Shown: one piece after another, positions 41,944-53,106 of the stretch
Layout: each line of letters starts with the position of its first letter
Numbering within the stretch: position 1 is the first letter of the stretch
Origin: Helichrysum umbraculigerum
Lineage: Eukaryota > Streptophyta > Magnoliopsida > Asterales > Asteraceae
Assembly (NCBI GenBank): GCA_949592205.1
Contig: CATIUR010000006.1
Coordinates: forward strand, 66,088,001-66,152,000
Length of the DNA: 64,000 nucleotides
Reading direction: 5' to 3'
Notes under the pieces: generated by a model
Databases searched by the model: none
The model's input: only the letters and a program-made list of their open reading frames with translations
Told to the model about the DNA's origin: nothing
Translations under genes and position numbers: made by a program

Positions 41944-44900
41944 CTAGTGCACTGCAGGATAGTACACCATCATCCATTCCTCGGGTTCCCAAGTGAATTC
42001 AGAACCCTTTCGATGTCTCCACTGGACTTTAACAATGGAAACCATTTTATTTCTTAACTGTTTAATCTTTTGATCAAGAATTTGGACGGGTTCTTCAACA
42101 TAATTCAATCTATCATTTATTTGGATTTCAGGAAGAGGTACATATGAAGCTTCGTCAACAAGACATTTTCGAAGCTGTGACACATGGAATGTATCATGAA
42201 TACCGCTAAGCTCATCCGGTAATTGTAACCGATAAGCTACACGACCAACACGATCAAGTATTTCGAAAGGTCCAATATATCTTGGACTTAGTTTTCCTCT
42301 CTTACGAAATCGAATGATACCTTTCCAAGGAGAAACCTTTAACATTACTTTATCACCAACTTGGAATTCAATTGGTCGTCTACGTTTATCAGCATAAGAT
42401 TTCTGTCGGTCTTGAGCCATTTTTAGCCTTTCACGGATTTGATCAATCTTTTCAGTAGTCATTTGAACTACATCAGTACTGCCTAGCTCACGTTGACCGA
42501 CTTCTCCCCAACAAATGGGAGTACGACACTTTCGACCATAAAGCATTTGATATGGTGGCATCTTTATGGAAGAATGATAACTATTGTTATATGAAAATTC
42601 CACCAATGGGAGATGAGAATCCCAGCTACCACCAAAGTCAATGACACATGCTCGCAGCATATCTTCTAGAGTTTGAATAGTACGTTCACTTTGTCCATCC
42701 GTTTGAGGATGAAAAGCCGTACTAATATGTAGTTGAGTATCCAAATCTTCTTGAAATTTCTTCCAGAATCGAGAGGTAAAACGAGTATCCCTATCAGAAA
42801 CAATAGAAACTGGTACTCCATGGCGAGCAACAACTTCACGAATATAGATTTCTGCTAATACTTCAGAGGATGATGCTTCCTTGATAGGTATGAAAAGAGC
42901 ACTTTTTGTTAATCGGTCCACAATCACCCAAATGGCATCATGCTGGCGAGGAGTTCTTGGCAGTTTTGTAACAAAATCCATGGTGATGTGTTCCCATTTC
43001 CAAACTGGAATATCCAAAGGTTGGAGTTTTCCATATGGTTGTTGATGCTCAGCTTTTACTTGAAGACAAGTGAGACAATTTTGGACGTATTTAATGATAT
43101 CACGTTTCATACCAGGCCACCAATAATCACATTTCAGATCACGATACATTTTGGTGGCACCTGGATGAACAGAATATTTCGATTTATGAGCTTCATCCAA
43201 TAACAATTTCTTCACATTACTCGTTACTGGTATCCAAATTCTACCATAACGAGTTTTCAAACCTCGGGAATCTTCAATTAATTCAGAAAGTTGACCTTTT
43301 AAGCGTTGCTTACTCGGGTCATTAGAAGATAACGCATCAATTTGAGCAGTTTTTATAGAATCAAGCAGTTGAGGAAACACAATCATGCTAAGAGCTTTCA
43401 CTGAAAGAATACAATGAGTAGCCTTTCGGCTAAGAGCATCAGCGACGACATTAGCCTTACCAGGGTGGTAAAGAATGTCACAATCGTAATCTTTGACCAG
43501 ATCAAGCCACCTTCTTTGTCTGTTATTCAAATCTCGCTGATCAAAGAAATATTTTAAGCTTTTGTGGTCAGTATAAATGGTAGACTTGACTCCATATAGA
43601 TAATGTCGCCAAATCTTTAATGCAAAGACCACAGATGCTAATTCAAGATCATGAGTGGGGTAATTTTGTTCATGAGGTTTAAGTTGACGCGAAGCATAAG
43701 CAATAACCCTCCCATGTTGCATTAATACACAGCCCAAGCCAAGCTTAGAAGCATCACAATAAACCACCATATCCTCATTACCCTCAGGTAAAACAAGAAT
43801 AGGAGCCTGACTGAGCTTTTCTTTCAACAATTGAAATGCTTTAGATTGTTCTTCGCCCCATTTCCATGATACACTCTTTCGAGTCAATTGAGTCAATGGG
43901 GTAGCAATCTTAGAAAAATCCTGAATGAAACGACGATAATAACCTGCCAAACCAAGAAAACTTCTGACTTCAGTGGGACTCGAAGGAGAATCCCACTTAA
44001 GAACTGCAGCAACTTTAGATGGATCGACTTGAATACCATGGACATTAATTACATGTCCAAGAAACTGAACCTCGCGTAACCAGAATTCACATTTAGAAAA
44101 TTTAGCGTAAAGCTTTTCACGTCGAAGCATTTCCAGAACTTGTCTCAAATGAATTGAATGATCACTCTCACTTTTAGAGTAAATGAGAATGTCATCAATA
44201 AAAACAATTACAAATTTATCCAGCATAGGACGACATACACGATTCATCAAGTCCATAAATGCAGCTGGAGCATTGGTCAAACCGAATGGCATGACAACGA
44301 ATTCATAGTGACCATAACGAGTTCGAAAAGCAGTTTTAGAAATATCATCTTCCTTTACCTTCAACTGATGGTAACCAGACCGAAGATCAATTTTTGAGAA
44401 GAAACTGGCACCTTGCAGTTGATCAAATAAGTCATCAATTCGAGGTAGAGGGTAACGATTCTTAATGGTCACTTTGTTTAATTCCCGATAATCGATACAC
44501 ATCCTTAAAGATCCATCTTTCTTTTTAACGAATAACACTGGAGCTCCCCAAGGTGAACTACTAGGACGAATAAAACCTTTATCAAGGAGTTCCTGCAGTT
44601 GATTCATCATCTCTTGCATTTCGGTCGGAGCTAACCGATATGGGGTTTTAGCAATTGGAACAGCTCCAGGAATTAAATCAATTCTAAATTCAACTTGTCG
44701 ATCAGGTGGAAGACCAGGGAGTTCATCAGGAAATACATCCGGAAATTCATTGACCACAGGGATATCAGAAAGAACAGCAACAGATTTAGAGTTATCAATC
44801 ACGTGTGCCAAAAAGGCTCGACACCCATGTGATAACAATCTTTTAGCTCGTGCATACGTGCATACAGGAATAGTTCGATTGATACGTTCGCCATAAACAG

Positions 44901-46467
44901 TTATATCCTGTCCGCTAGGTGCTTTCAGGAAAATAACTTTTTCATGACAATTGATTACACATTTATTTCGTCCTAACCAATCCATTCCTATTACTATGTT
45001 GAACTCCCCCATTTGCATTGGGATTAGATCAACATTAAATTTCTCACTTCCTATTTCAATGATACACCCCTTATACACATCATAAACTATTACTAGCTTA
45101 TTGTCAGCTATTTCAACTTCTAAGGGATGATCAAGTTTAGATACAGAAATATTTAAACATTTACAAAACGAAAGTGATACAAAAGATCTGGAAGCTCCTG
45201 AATCAAACAAAACATGGGCAGGTATAGAATTTATAATAAAGGTACCTGTCACCACATCATGTGATTCTTTAGCCTCCTCTGCGGTGATTTGAAAAGCACG
45301 GGGTTTGGATCCCGATCCAGCAGTTGTCCCTTTCTTCTCAGCATCTTTCCTTTGTTGTTGCTTTCTCTGTTCTTCTTTCTTAACGGGACAATCCGCCTGA
45401 ATATGATCGCTTTTGAAACAGGTGTAACATAAACGGAAAGGACTAGGACAATCCGGTGCCATGTGTCCAGGCCTCCCACACTTGAAACATTTACAATCCC
45501 CAAGATGTCTTTTTCCACATTTATCGCATAATGGCCATTCACGAGTACGGGGTTGAGAAAACTGTTGTTGTGATTGAGATTTTTGTGAGGATTGTTGTGA
45601 TGGTGATTTCGAATCAGTTCTGGTTTTCTTAAACGATGATGATTGAGATGGAGCAGATTGCTCAGCTTTTCTTTTACTAGCATATTCAGCACGCTTAGCT
45701 AGTAAATCTTTTTCTCTTACTAAAGCTCGATTCAATATCATTGGAATGTCCTTATAAAATGACTGATCAATAGATTCACGGATTTCGAGATTCAAATGAC
45801 GATAGAAATGATCAGTCAACAACTTCTCATTAGAAGTGTACTCCGGACAGAAACGAGATTTTTCATGGAAGGATTTGGAATATTCAGCTACAGACATCCT
45901 TCCTTGATTAATCGCAAGAAATTCACCCTTTAACTTTTCTAGTTCAGCTGGTGGTGAAAATTCACTTTTGAATAATTCTTTAAACTTGTCCCAAGAAAAC
46001 TGAGATGCTGTTTCAAATCCATAGGTGTCAATCTTTGAATTCCACCATTCATGAGCATCACCTTTGAGTTGGTGAGCAGCAAACAGCACTCTCAAATTAT
46101 CAGGACATTTAGATAACAAAAACGTTTCCTCCATTCTACTCAACCATCTAAGACTAGCAACAGGATTCAATTCACCTTCAAATTCAGGTGGTTTACAGCT
46201 TGAGAATTTCTTAAAGTCATAACTTTCAGCCGACCCTTGAGCAGTCATAAGTCCCGCCGTAACTGGAGGATTCGTCAAGATAGGATGTTGTTGTTCGAAT
46301 TCTTTTAATTTATCACTCATTACTTCGTTAACTTTAGAAGTCACTATATTATCTACTTCGGCAATTATTGTTGGGCCAAACTCTTTAAAGGCTTGCCCAA
46401 CGATTTGTTTAATCGTTGCCTCATCATCAGGATTTAGACGTCTATCACCTTGGTCCATTGATTCCAT
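41944..46467 (-). CDS. H gag-pol polyprotein with chromodomain-like C-terminus, intact (1507 aa)
   Basis: A single frame from the ATG at 46467. Gag capsid domain (residues about 75-260), two zinc knuckles C-F-K-C-G-R-P-G-H-M-A-P-D-C and C-Y-T-C-F-K-S-D-H-I-Q-A-D-C (about 325-365), protease L-F-D-S-G-A-S (about 420), reverse transcriptase with M-P-F-G-L-T-N-A-P and F-I-D-D-I-L-I-Y (about 755), RNase H starting Y-C-D-A-S (about 890), integrase zinc region and catalytic D...S-D-R-D-T-R-F...S-E-R-T (about 1100-1265), the G-P-F/Y module, and a C-terminal chromodomain-like segment (V-K-V-Q-W-R-H-R...F-T-W-E-P-E-E, about 1455-1500). In chromoviruses such domains target integration to heterochromatin. 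All catalytic residues are present. Confidence 0.96.
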   Translation of the reverse strand: MESMDQGDRRLNPDDEATIKQIVGQAFKEFGPTIIAEVDNIVTSKVNEVMSDKLKEFEQQHPILTNPPVTAGLMTAQGSAESYDFKKFSSCKPPEFEGELNPVASLRWLSRMEETFLLSKCPDNLRVLFAAHQLKGDAHEWWNSKIDTYGFETASQFSWDKFKELFKSEFSPPAELEKLKGEFLAINQGRMSVAEYSKSFHEKSRFCPEYTSNEKLLTDHFYRHLNLEIRESIDQSFYKDIPMILNRALVREKDLLAKRAEYASKRKAEQSAPSQSSSFKKTRTDSKSPSQQSSQKSQSQQQFSQPRTREWPLCDKCGKRHLGDCKCFKCGRPGHMAPDCPSPFRLCYTCFKSDHIQADCPVKKEEQRKQQQRKDAEKKGTTAGSGSKPRAFQITAEEAKESHDVVTGTFIINSIPAHVLFDSGASRSFVSLSFCKCLNISVSKLDHPLEVEIADNKLVIVYDVYKGCIIEIGSEKFNVDLIPMQMGEFNIVIGMDWLGRNKCVINCHEKVIFLKAPSGQDITVYGERINRTIPVCTYARAKRLLSHGCRAFLAHVIDNSKSVAVLSDIPVVNEFPDVFPDELPGLPPDRQVEFRIDLIPGAVPIAKTPYRLAPTEMQEMMNQLQELLDKGFIRPSSSPWGAPVLFVKKKDGSLRMCIDYRELNKVTIKNRYPLPRIDDLFDQLQGASFFSKIDLRSGYHQLKVKEDDISKTAFRTRYGHYEFVVMPFGLTNAPAAFMDLMNRVCRPMLDKFVIVFIDDILIYSKSESDHSIHLRQVLEMLRREKLYAKFSKCEFWLREVQFLGHVINVHGIQVDPSKVAAVLKWDSPSSPTEVRSFLGLAGYYRRFIQDFSKIATPLTQLTRKSVSWKWGEEQSKAFQLLKEKLSQAPILVLPEGNEDMVVYCDASKLGLGCVLMQHGRVIAYASRQLKPHEQNYPTHDLELASVVFALKIWRHYLYGVKSTIYTDHKSLKYFFDQRDLNNRQRRWLDLVKDYDCDILYHPGKANVVADALSRKATHCILSVKALSMIVFPQLLDSIKTAQIDALSSNDPSKQRLKGQLSELIEDSRGLKTRYGRIWIPVTSNVKKLLLDEAHKSKYSVHPGATKMYRDLKCDYWWPGMKRDIIKYVQNCLTCLQVKAEHQQPYGKLQPLDIPVWKWEHITMDFVTKLPRTPRQHDAIWVIVDRLTKSALFIPIKEASSSEVLAEIYIREVVARHGVPVSIVSDRDTRFTSRFWKKFQEDLDTQLHISTAFHPQTDGQSERTIQTLEDMLRACVIDFGGSWDSHLPLVEFSYNNSYHSSIKMPPYQMLYGRKCRTPICWGEVGQRELGSTDVVQMTTEKIDQIRERLKMAQDRQKSYADKRRRPIEFQVGDKVMLKVSPWKGIIRFRKRGKLSPRYIGPFEILDRVGRVAYRLQLPDELSGIHDTFHVSQLRKCLVDEASYVPLPEIQINDRLNYVEEPVQILDQKIKQLRNKMVSIVKVQWRHRKGSEFTWEPEEWMMVYYPAVH

Positions 46468-46837
46468 TTACTACAGTGATTAACAATTTAATCAACAGAT
46501 TCCAAATTTCGTATAATAATAGAAATTAAAGCAATCCTATACAACCATTAAGAACAACCATTCACCAAAGCCATATTACATTCAAGGGTTTTTGAATCAC
46601 CCATGTGCAATAGTATAATACAACTGCGTTGGCCAGACGTAGACATATTATACTAATCGCACACTTCTATTCATTCCTCTTGAACGTATTTAAGCAAGGC
46701 AACAATCATTCTTAAGGTTCCACATCAATTCACAAAACAAGATTCTATCACAATACAATTATCAACATAATCATAGATTCGAAATAGTTTAAGATTATGC
46801 AATCCTAATGTGGATTACGTAATTCTCTTAAACTATC
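46468..46837 (-). other. H untranslated leader
   Basis: About 370 bp between primer binding site and gag-pol ATG. AT-rich, no ORF, no palindrome array. Confidence 0.75.
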
Positions 46838-46849
46838 GCTCTGATACCA
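46838..46849 (-). other. H primer binding site (tRNA-iMet)
   Basis: The complement reads TGGTATCAGAGC, 3 bp inside the 5' LTR boundary at 46853. Confidence 0.93.
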
Positions 46850-46852
46850 ACT

Positions 46853-49010
46853 TGAAACGCCCGAAATTTTTTATTTTTTTTTTTTTTTGACTTGAACATT
46901 AAAATAATACAAGCGGAATATTTATGATTTCAATTCGATTACATTTGGTCCCATATAAATTCAATAACAATTTATTAGAAAAAGAGGTTCCTAAAGTCAT
47001 AAAATAGAAAGAGGTCTCTAAAGTTCAAAAATGTGAAATAAAAGAGGTCTCTAAAGTTCACTAACACTTATGCATTTTTAAAATTTACACACATTCCACA
47101 CACTAACGCGATCCAGAAAACCAGTCTTAGGATCGCGTTTATATGTTCAAAAATGTTCTGTGACGAAAACACACTGATGAACGCGATCCCGGAACCTTAG
47201 CCGGATCGCGTTCACTAGTTTAAAATTTTCTGTGATCGTTTTTCAAAGAGCAACGCGATCCCGGACACCTAGCTGGATCGCGTTCATTAGTTCAATTCCT
47301 GATCCGACCATAATTCAAGTTTTAACGAAATTCAAATGCATATAACTTATAAACCGTGAAGAGTTAAGTTCTAAAATTCTACAGATACACTCAAATGACC
47401 AAAACAAAGGTTTCCCTTTTTGTACTTTTTCATTTTTCACAAAGACATAACATTTGAGTGTGTAACTCGTTTTCGCCCATTTTGGCACTTTTAGTTAACA
47501 CTTCAAAATGCAATTTATACAATAGTAGCTCTTGCACTTTTCACTACTATTCTAAAATGCTAAATTACACTTAAAGCAATTGACCAAACTTTCATAACCT
47601 TGATCAACTTATTATAAACATATGGGTTAAAAGTGACCCATTTTGACACCTACGACCCATTAACCATTAAGTAACATGCTAAGACTTCTATTTCACTTTC
47701 AATACATATTTTACACCAGTTGTTGACTTTTAATGTCAACTAAATCCAAAACCACATATTACATATTTCTAATGTATTTCAAAACATCTAGGGCGTATTT
47801 CACAAGTTCATCAAAACGATACCAAAAGAGAAGGCTTGCACTTACAACTTGCAAACCAATCCACGCTACTCATTCTTGATTTCCTTATCTTTTCTTTGCG
47901 AAGTATTACCTACAATACATTTAAATGATACGGAGTAAGCATAAAATGCTTAGTGAATACATAGGAAATCAATTAAGCAATTCAATCACATATAAGCCTT
48001 TAGACTATCAAATAATAACATAAATAGTAATAGATACCAATTGGATCCGCGGCCCATAAGATACAATTGTGCAAAGCACATATTTCGTATTGGTTATTAT
48101 TTCGTTTCATAAATACAACAATAATAACAATAACTTGGTTATGTGAAATCTCTTGCTCGTAAACAATCCGAAATCACATAACCTTCACCTAATTGATCCA
48201 CAATGTACTCACCTTATTATTTGATTGAAGATTTCAAGCCAAAATGATACAAGTCTATCCAAGCTTTTATACCTAACACATCATATGTAATGATACAATT
48301 AGAGTCTATAACTCATAATATTAGCTAGTGAACCACCATTCCTCTCCCCCACTTTGATTAGTTTTAATAATCACTAATCAAAGTTCTTAATTACTTGATT
48401 CTTATTAACATAACCTATTCATACTTCCATCATCACAATTAACTACTTATTATACTAATAAACTCAATTCAAGAGGGTTTTAACAAAACCCCATGATTTA
48501 ATCAAGAACTAAATGATGAATTCTTTATTTTCATGAATTGAAATGATTTCTAGTAGTGATAACCATACTAGAAATCACTAATTCAATCAATCTCATAGTC
48601 TAATTCAAACCAATTGATTAAAATCTCCAAAACCCCTTAGCCACTTAAACCCTAAATTATGAATTAATAGAAAAGATACTTACAAAGGAGTTAGGGATGA
48701 TGATAGAGATAATTACTTAGAGATTCTTGAGCATGGATACAAGTTTAATTGAAGATTTGAAGAAAATGATTATGATGATCGAGCTTGGCGGTTTTGGTTC
48801 CTCACGTATGAAGGTCTGGAAAGATTTAGAAAACATATGAGATACACACGTATATTACATATTTATCCTATACTTTTATTTAATTTACAGTACAGAACTG
48901 AAGAATTCGATTGCGTTTTACATCATATCTTTTTATTTCGTTAATATTACTTCATAAGATGTATATTTCTGGATACACTAAAATAATACCTCGAATTCTG
49001 GGGTGTTACA
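46853..49010 (-). repeat. H 5' LTR (2158 bp)
   Basis: Same length as the 3' LTR and nearly identical. Carries the same three AACGCGATCC hairpins (about 47104-47284). Followed by CTTAT (49011-49015). Confidence 0.95.
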
Positions 49011-49015
49011 CTTAT

Positions 49016-49107
49016 GTAATTAGGTAAATATGTTTTGGGATCACGCTTTTAATGTATAATATAAAGTAATATGATATGTTTCGGTTTGTAAAAGGCGGGG
49101 CCTTACA
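49016..49107 (+). repeat. G LTR copy 1, last 92 bp
   Basis: Continuation of the LTR after H, ending GGGGCCTTACA like the other two copies (52940 and 56773). Confidence 0.92.
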
Positions 49108-49110
49108 AGT

Positions 49111-49122
49111 TGGTATCAGAGC
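49111..49122 (+). other. G primer binding site, unit 1 (tRNA-iMet)
   Basis: TGGTATCAGAGC three bases after the LTR end. Leader of about 150 bp follows, without ORF. Confidence 0.92.
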
Positions 49123-49273
49123 ATAGGTTTGGGTGAATTGGACATTGGCTAATGTCAATCCCAAATCTTTTGGTGACAGTCAAACATTTCAGTAAGTGGG
49201 ATTAGCTATGAATGGGGGGTTGATTGGTTAGTATAGGTGATACTAACGATTAACAAATTGTGAGTTATTGTGT

Positions 49274-50530
49274 ATGAGTACAGGAATGGCAGATACTGAG
49301 AACCCGGCTCCCAATGATGTTTTGAGAACTAAGCTTCCCCCTCCAGAAAATAATGAGGGTAATCAGGGTGGTACATCTAATGTAAATCAAGAGGGAGTTA
49401 GTGATGAGGAATATAAATTGCAGTTAGAGGATGAGGTGCTAAGATTAAGAAAGTTTGAGCAATTGTACAAGGAGCAACAAGCAAGGTTAGCACAACAAAG
49501 AGATGTGGGATACCAGTTTCCATCACCTCAGCAGCAAAAGAGGGTATGTTCTTTTAAGACATTTAAGTCTTGTGGACCGAAAGAATTCGAAGGGGGTAAT
49601 GATCCAGCGGTAACTTTAAATTGGTTAAGGGACATTGAGCGAAAGTTCGAGGTATGTCAATGTGAGGAGGAGCTAAGGGTTGGATATGCAGTGCAGTTAC
49701 TGAAAGGTTAGGCAATGAATTGGTGGGATTCAATGACCGCACATTTGACACCTGTGCAACGATCTTCTATCACTTGGATGGAATTCCATAATGAAGTTTG
49801 CAGGCAGTTTTGCTCGGAGTTTGATATGGTTAGAATTAAGCAGGAGTTCATGGATTTGAAATTGACTGAGACTATGACCATGGATGATCTTATAACTCAA
49901 TTCACAGAAAAGCTACGCTTTGTTCAGCAATGGGTCCCGAATGAAAGAGATAGAATAAACCATTTTGTGGGAGCTTTGCCACCACATTACAGGACGTCGG
50001 TGAGATTAGCCGGTAATCTAAAAAATGCTTTTGATTTGGCTAAGTCGGTGGATAGTGACACTCGAGCTTCGGAAAAGTTAGTTAAGGAAAAGACGGTGCA
50101 CCATTCCAAGAATAGTTCCACGAGTGGCAAATCAAGTCAAGCGAGTAGGAAGGTGTCTTTTTTTGAGGAGGCAAGAGATAGGATTGCTTGGTGTGTGGAT
50201 TGTAAAGAGAGGCATCCGGGGCCGTGTACTTCGGATACAGTTAGGTGTGTTAGGTGTGGAGGGTTTGGACACAATATTAAGGATTGTATCTTTCCAAGGA
50301 ATGTTTGCTGGAATTGTCAGAAGGAGGGCCACAGAGCGGGTCAGTGTTTGGAGAAGGCAAGAAAAGGTACGGGTTTGGCTGGGAGTTCAGGCTCGGGTTC
50401 CTCGGCATCTGTCGGGCAAAAGAGAAAGACTGCACCTCCTCGGGCATTTCAGATGACCGTAGGAGATTGGCTTGAAGATAACAATCCAGGTAGATTCGAT
50501 ATTGATTTTGATGTGATATGTAAATTGTAA
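49274..50530 (+). pseudogene. G gag, unit 1, one nonsense codon
   Basis: Same gag as unit 2, but CAG has become TAG at 49709-49711, splitting the frame after about 145 codons. Downstream the frame is open to 50530 and keeps the Cys-rich region: C-V-D-C-K-E-R-H-P-G-P-C, then knuckles C-V-R-C-G-G-F-G-H-N-I-K-D-C and C-W-N-C-Q-K-E-G-H-R-A-G-Q-C. I chose the ATG at 49274. Confidence 0.92.
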
Positions 50531-50624
50531 TTAGTATTGCATGATTAAGTGTAATCAGTAGCGTTTGGATTAATAGTGTGCGAGATTGGATTTCGAGGAC
50601 GAAATCCTTTAAGGGGGGAAGATT
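50531..50624 (+). other. Pol-end relic and polypurine tract, G unit 1
   Basis: After the gag stop, about 90 bp remain. The stretch at 50583-50610 translates to L-D-F-E-D-E-I-L, resembling the C-terminal tail of Tekay-type pol (F-E-D-E-I-L-L-R-G). This suggests pol was deleted from an autonomous ancestor. AAGGGGGGAAGA (50611-50622) is the polypurine tract. Confidence 0.6.
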
Positions 50625-52940
50625 TGTAACATCCTGTTTCTGGGCCTGGAAATAAATTGTATTTAAATGGTTTATTTGGAAAATAAACAAGTAAAAGAGC
50701 CTCAGTTTTTATTGTGATTAATAAAATATTGTTTGTTTTAAATAAACAAAGTTCACGGTATAATAAAAGTATTTTGACTTACGGGTATTTTCGGGTTCCA
50801 GACAATAGGCTAGGATCGGGTATAATTATACACTAAATAAAGGAGGGAGTCGGTGGATACACCTACTCATTTTTTTCACCTAAAGTGTTTGTTCTTCACT
50901 TTCACCTACATGCTCTCAAACCCTCACCTCTCATCTTTTGTAAATAAAAATCAAGAACAAATCATTGTGACTAAATCTTGCTAAAGAAATCTGAGTTTCA
51001 TCATCATCCATATCATCTTCTTCATTGGATTGTAAGTAATTCTAGTGTTCTTGAGTTTATTTCATAGAAATTGGGCATATGAAGTATATAGGTGATTGGT
51101 ATGAATTGAAGCTAGAAAATCATGTCTAGTTAATTACTTGTTGATTATTCATTGATAGTTGACTGATTACATGATGATTTAGGGTTAGAATTAGTTTGTG
51201 TTCTTCATGTTAGTTCATAAGTTAGGTTTTGGTGATTTTGTAATTAGATGATGAAACATGAGTTAGATGATGTTTATTGTTGTTATATTATGTTAGTGGT
51301 TGATGTTGTGGTCATTTTTATGGTAAAAATTCGTGTTTGCAACTGATTTTGGTAAAATGGAGTTTTGGTCTCGGAGTTGTGTTCTTGTTAAAAGTCCAGA
51401 TCATTTTTGAACTATCAAACGCGATCCCGGCCATGTCTCCGGATCGCGTTCATTAGTTATAATTTGGTATAGTCGATTTTTGGTCATACGAACGCGATCC
51501 AGCCCTTTGTTCCGGATCGCGTTGCCATGTGTATTTCGGTGACAGAACTTTTTCTAAAGGTGAACGCGATCCAGCCACCCTGATCCGGATCGCGTTCGCA
51601 TGAATAATTTTGACGGGTTTTGTAAATTTTGAAAATGCGTAAGTCTTTTCAGGGTCACGGTTATGTAACAATTTCATTAACTCGGTTTGGGATGAGATTC
51701 ACATGTTCACTCGGAAATGGCCCAATGGTCAAAACTATATTCTAATAGCCTAGGTGGTTTTTGGCCATTCAGGGTCATTTAAGGGTCGAAATTGACATTT
51801 TTCAGTTTTTAAACATTAGTTCGGGATTTTTAATTTCAATTCTGATTGAACTTTTGTTTACTTAGACTTTAGAGATTACTTGATTTGATAAATATGTTAT
51901 GATGATGATTATGAGTCGAGTTATTGACTTGTTATCTTGTGTTCTCAGATAAGCGGGCGGCCACTCAGTAAGATTAGACCACTGAGTTGGTAATCAGACG
52001 ATAATATTCGGTGAGTGGAATTGTATTCCTCGGTTCAATTCCGTTGTAACGAGTTTGGTTGCAACGGATGAACTTTCGGTTATTGGTTTGACTTGTTATC
52101 GGTTATTGGTTAATACATTGACATGATTGTTGATATTGTGATTTGGTTTACTTGGTTATTATTGGTATTAATTGTTGGCATGATGATTATGCGGTTTGAA
52201 TAGGTTAGCTACATATTGTCATGACTATTATGAAATATGTGATGCTTGGGCCGTTTGGCATATGTGATTTCAGAGGTCAACGCTGGTTGGGTTTGTGGCT
52301 ATTGTTGGGCTGCCTGGGTTTCCCGATACATGTAGTTGAGGGATGAATCCTTGTCAGTGAAGATAGCTTCAAACTATCGGTAAGCCACTGTTGGGGCCGG
52401 CAGTGGTTGTAGGCTTTCGCTGGTTGGCTAACCAGGGGCCGCCGGTTCTCTTTGACGATACGTGTTTATGATTGCGAAGCTTTAGGCGGTAATCATAATT
52501 TGTGTGATTGTTGTTTACGATGCTTTAGGCTGTAAGCATTATTTGTTGGTTTGGTTTGTGCGTTGTAGGCTTGTTATTTCTGAATTGAACCGTCGGTTAC
52601 GGTTCCATTCACTTAGCATTGGCTAATCCCTCGTTGTTAATCTTTTTGCAGGCTTTTAATAGGTGTGGACCGGGTTGTAGATGGTTAATGGGATGGTTGA
52701 CTGTCATAGCGCTTACTCTGACAATTTTGGGGAATCTAACTTTTGGTTTTGAATAGTTTTCTTAACGCCCGGTTGTTTAGTAAATGTTTGTAACTAAACT
52801 TATATATGTGTGTAAAGGTTTTGAAAACTTGGTACCTTTGGGACTTATGTAATTAGGTAAATATGTTTTGGGATCACGCTTTTAATGTATAATATAAAGT
52901 AATATGATATGTTTCGGTTTGTAAAAGGCGGGGCCTTACA
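50625..52940 (+). repeat. G LTR copy 2 (2316 bp), shared by both tandem units
   Basis: Starts TGTAACATCCTG and ends GGGGCCTTACA. It serves as 3' LTR of unit 1 and 5' LTR of unit 2. Three AACGCGATCC / GGATCGCGTT hairpins at about 51418-51597. Differs from copy 3 at only a few positions. Confidence 0.94.
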
Positions 52941-52943
52941 AGT

Positions 52944-52955
52944 TGGTATCAGAGC
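52944..52955 (+). other. G primer binding site, unit 2 (tRNA-iMet)
   Basis: Same TGGTATCAGAGC and spacing as unit 1. Confidence 0.92.
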
Positions 52956-53106
52956 ATAGGTTTGGGTGAATTGGACATTGGCTAATGTCAATCCCAAATC
53001 TTTTGGTGACAGTCAAACATTTCAGTAAGTGGGATTAGCTATGAATGGGGGGTTGATTGGTTAGTATAGGTGATACTAACGATTAACAAATTGTGAGTTA
53101 TTGTGT

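Larger units (their letters stand above)
39744..49010 (-). mobile_element. H: intact, very young chromovirus (Tekay-like), 9267 bp
   Basis: LTRs of exactly 2158 bp (39744-41901 and 46853-49010), TSD CTTAT on both sides (39739-39743 and 49011-49015), tRNA-Met site, one uninterrupted gag-pol ORF and a polypurine tract. About half a dozen LTR differences are visible by eye, making it the youngest insertion that can be dated here. All required parts appear present, so it may be autonomous. Confidence 0.95.
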
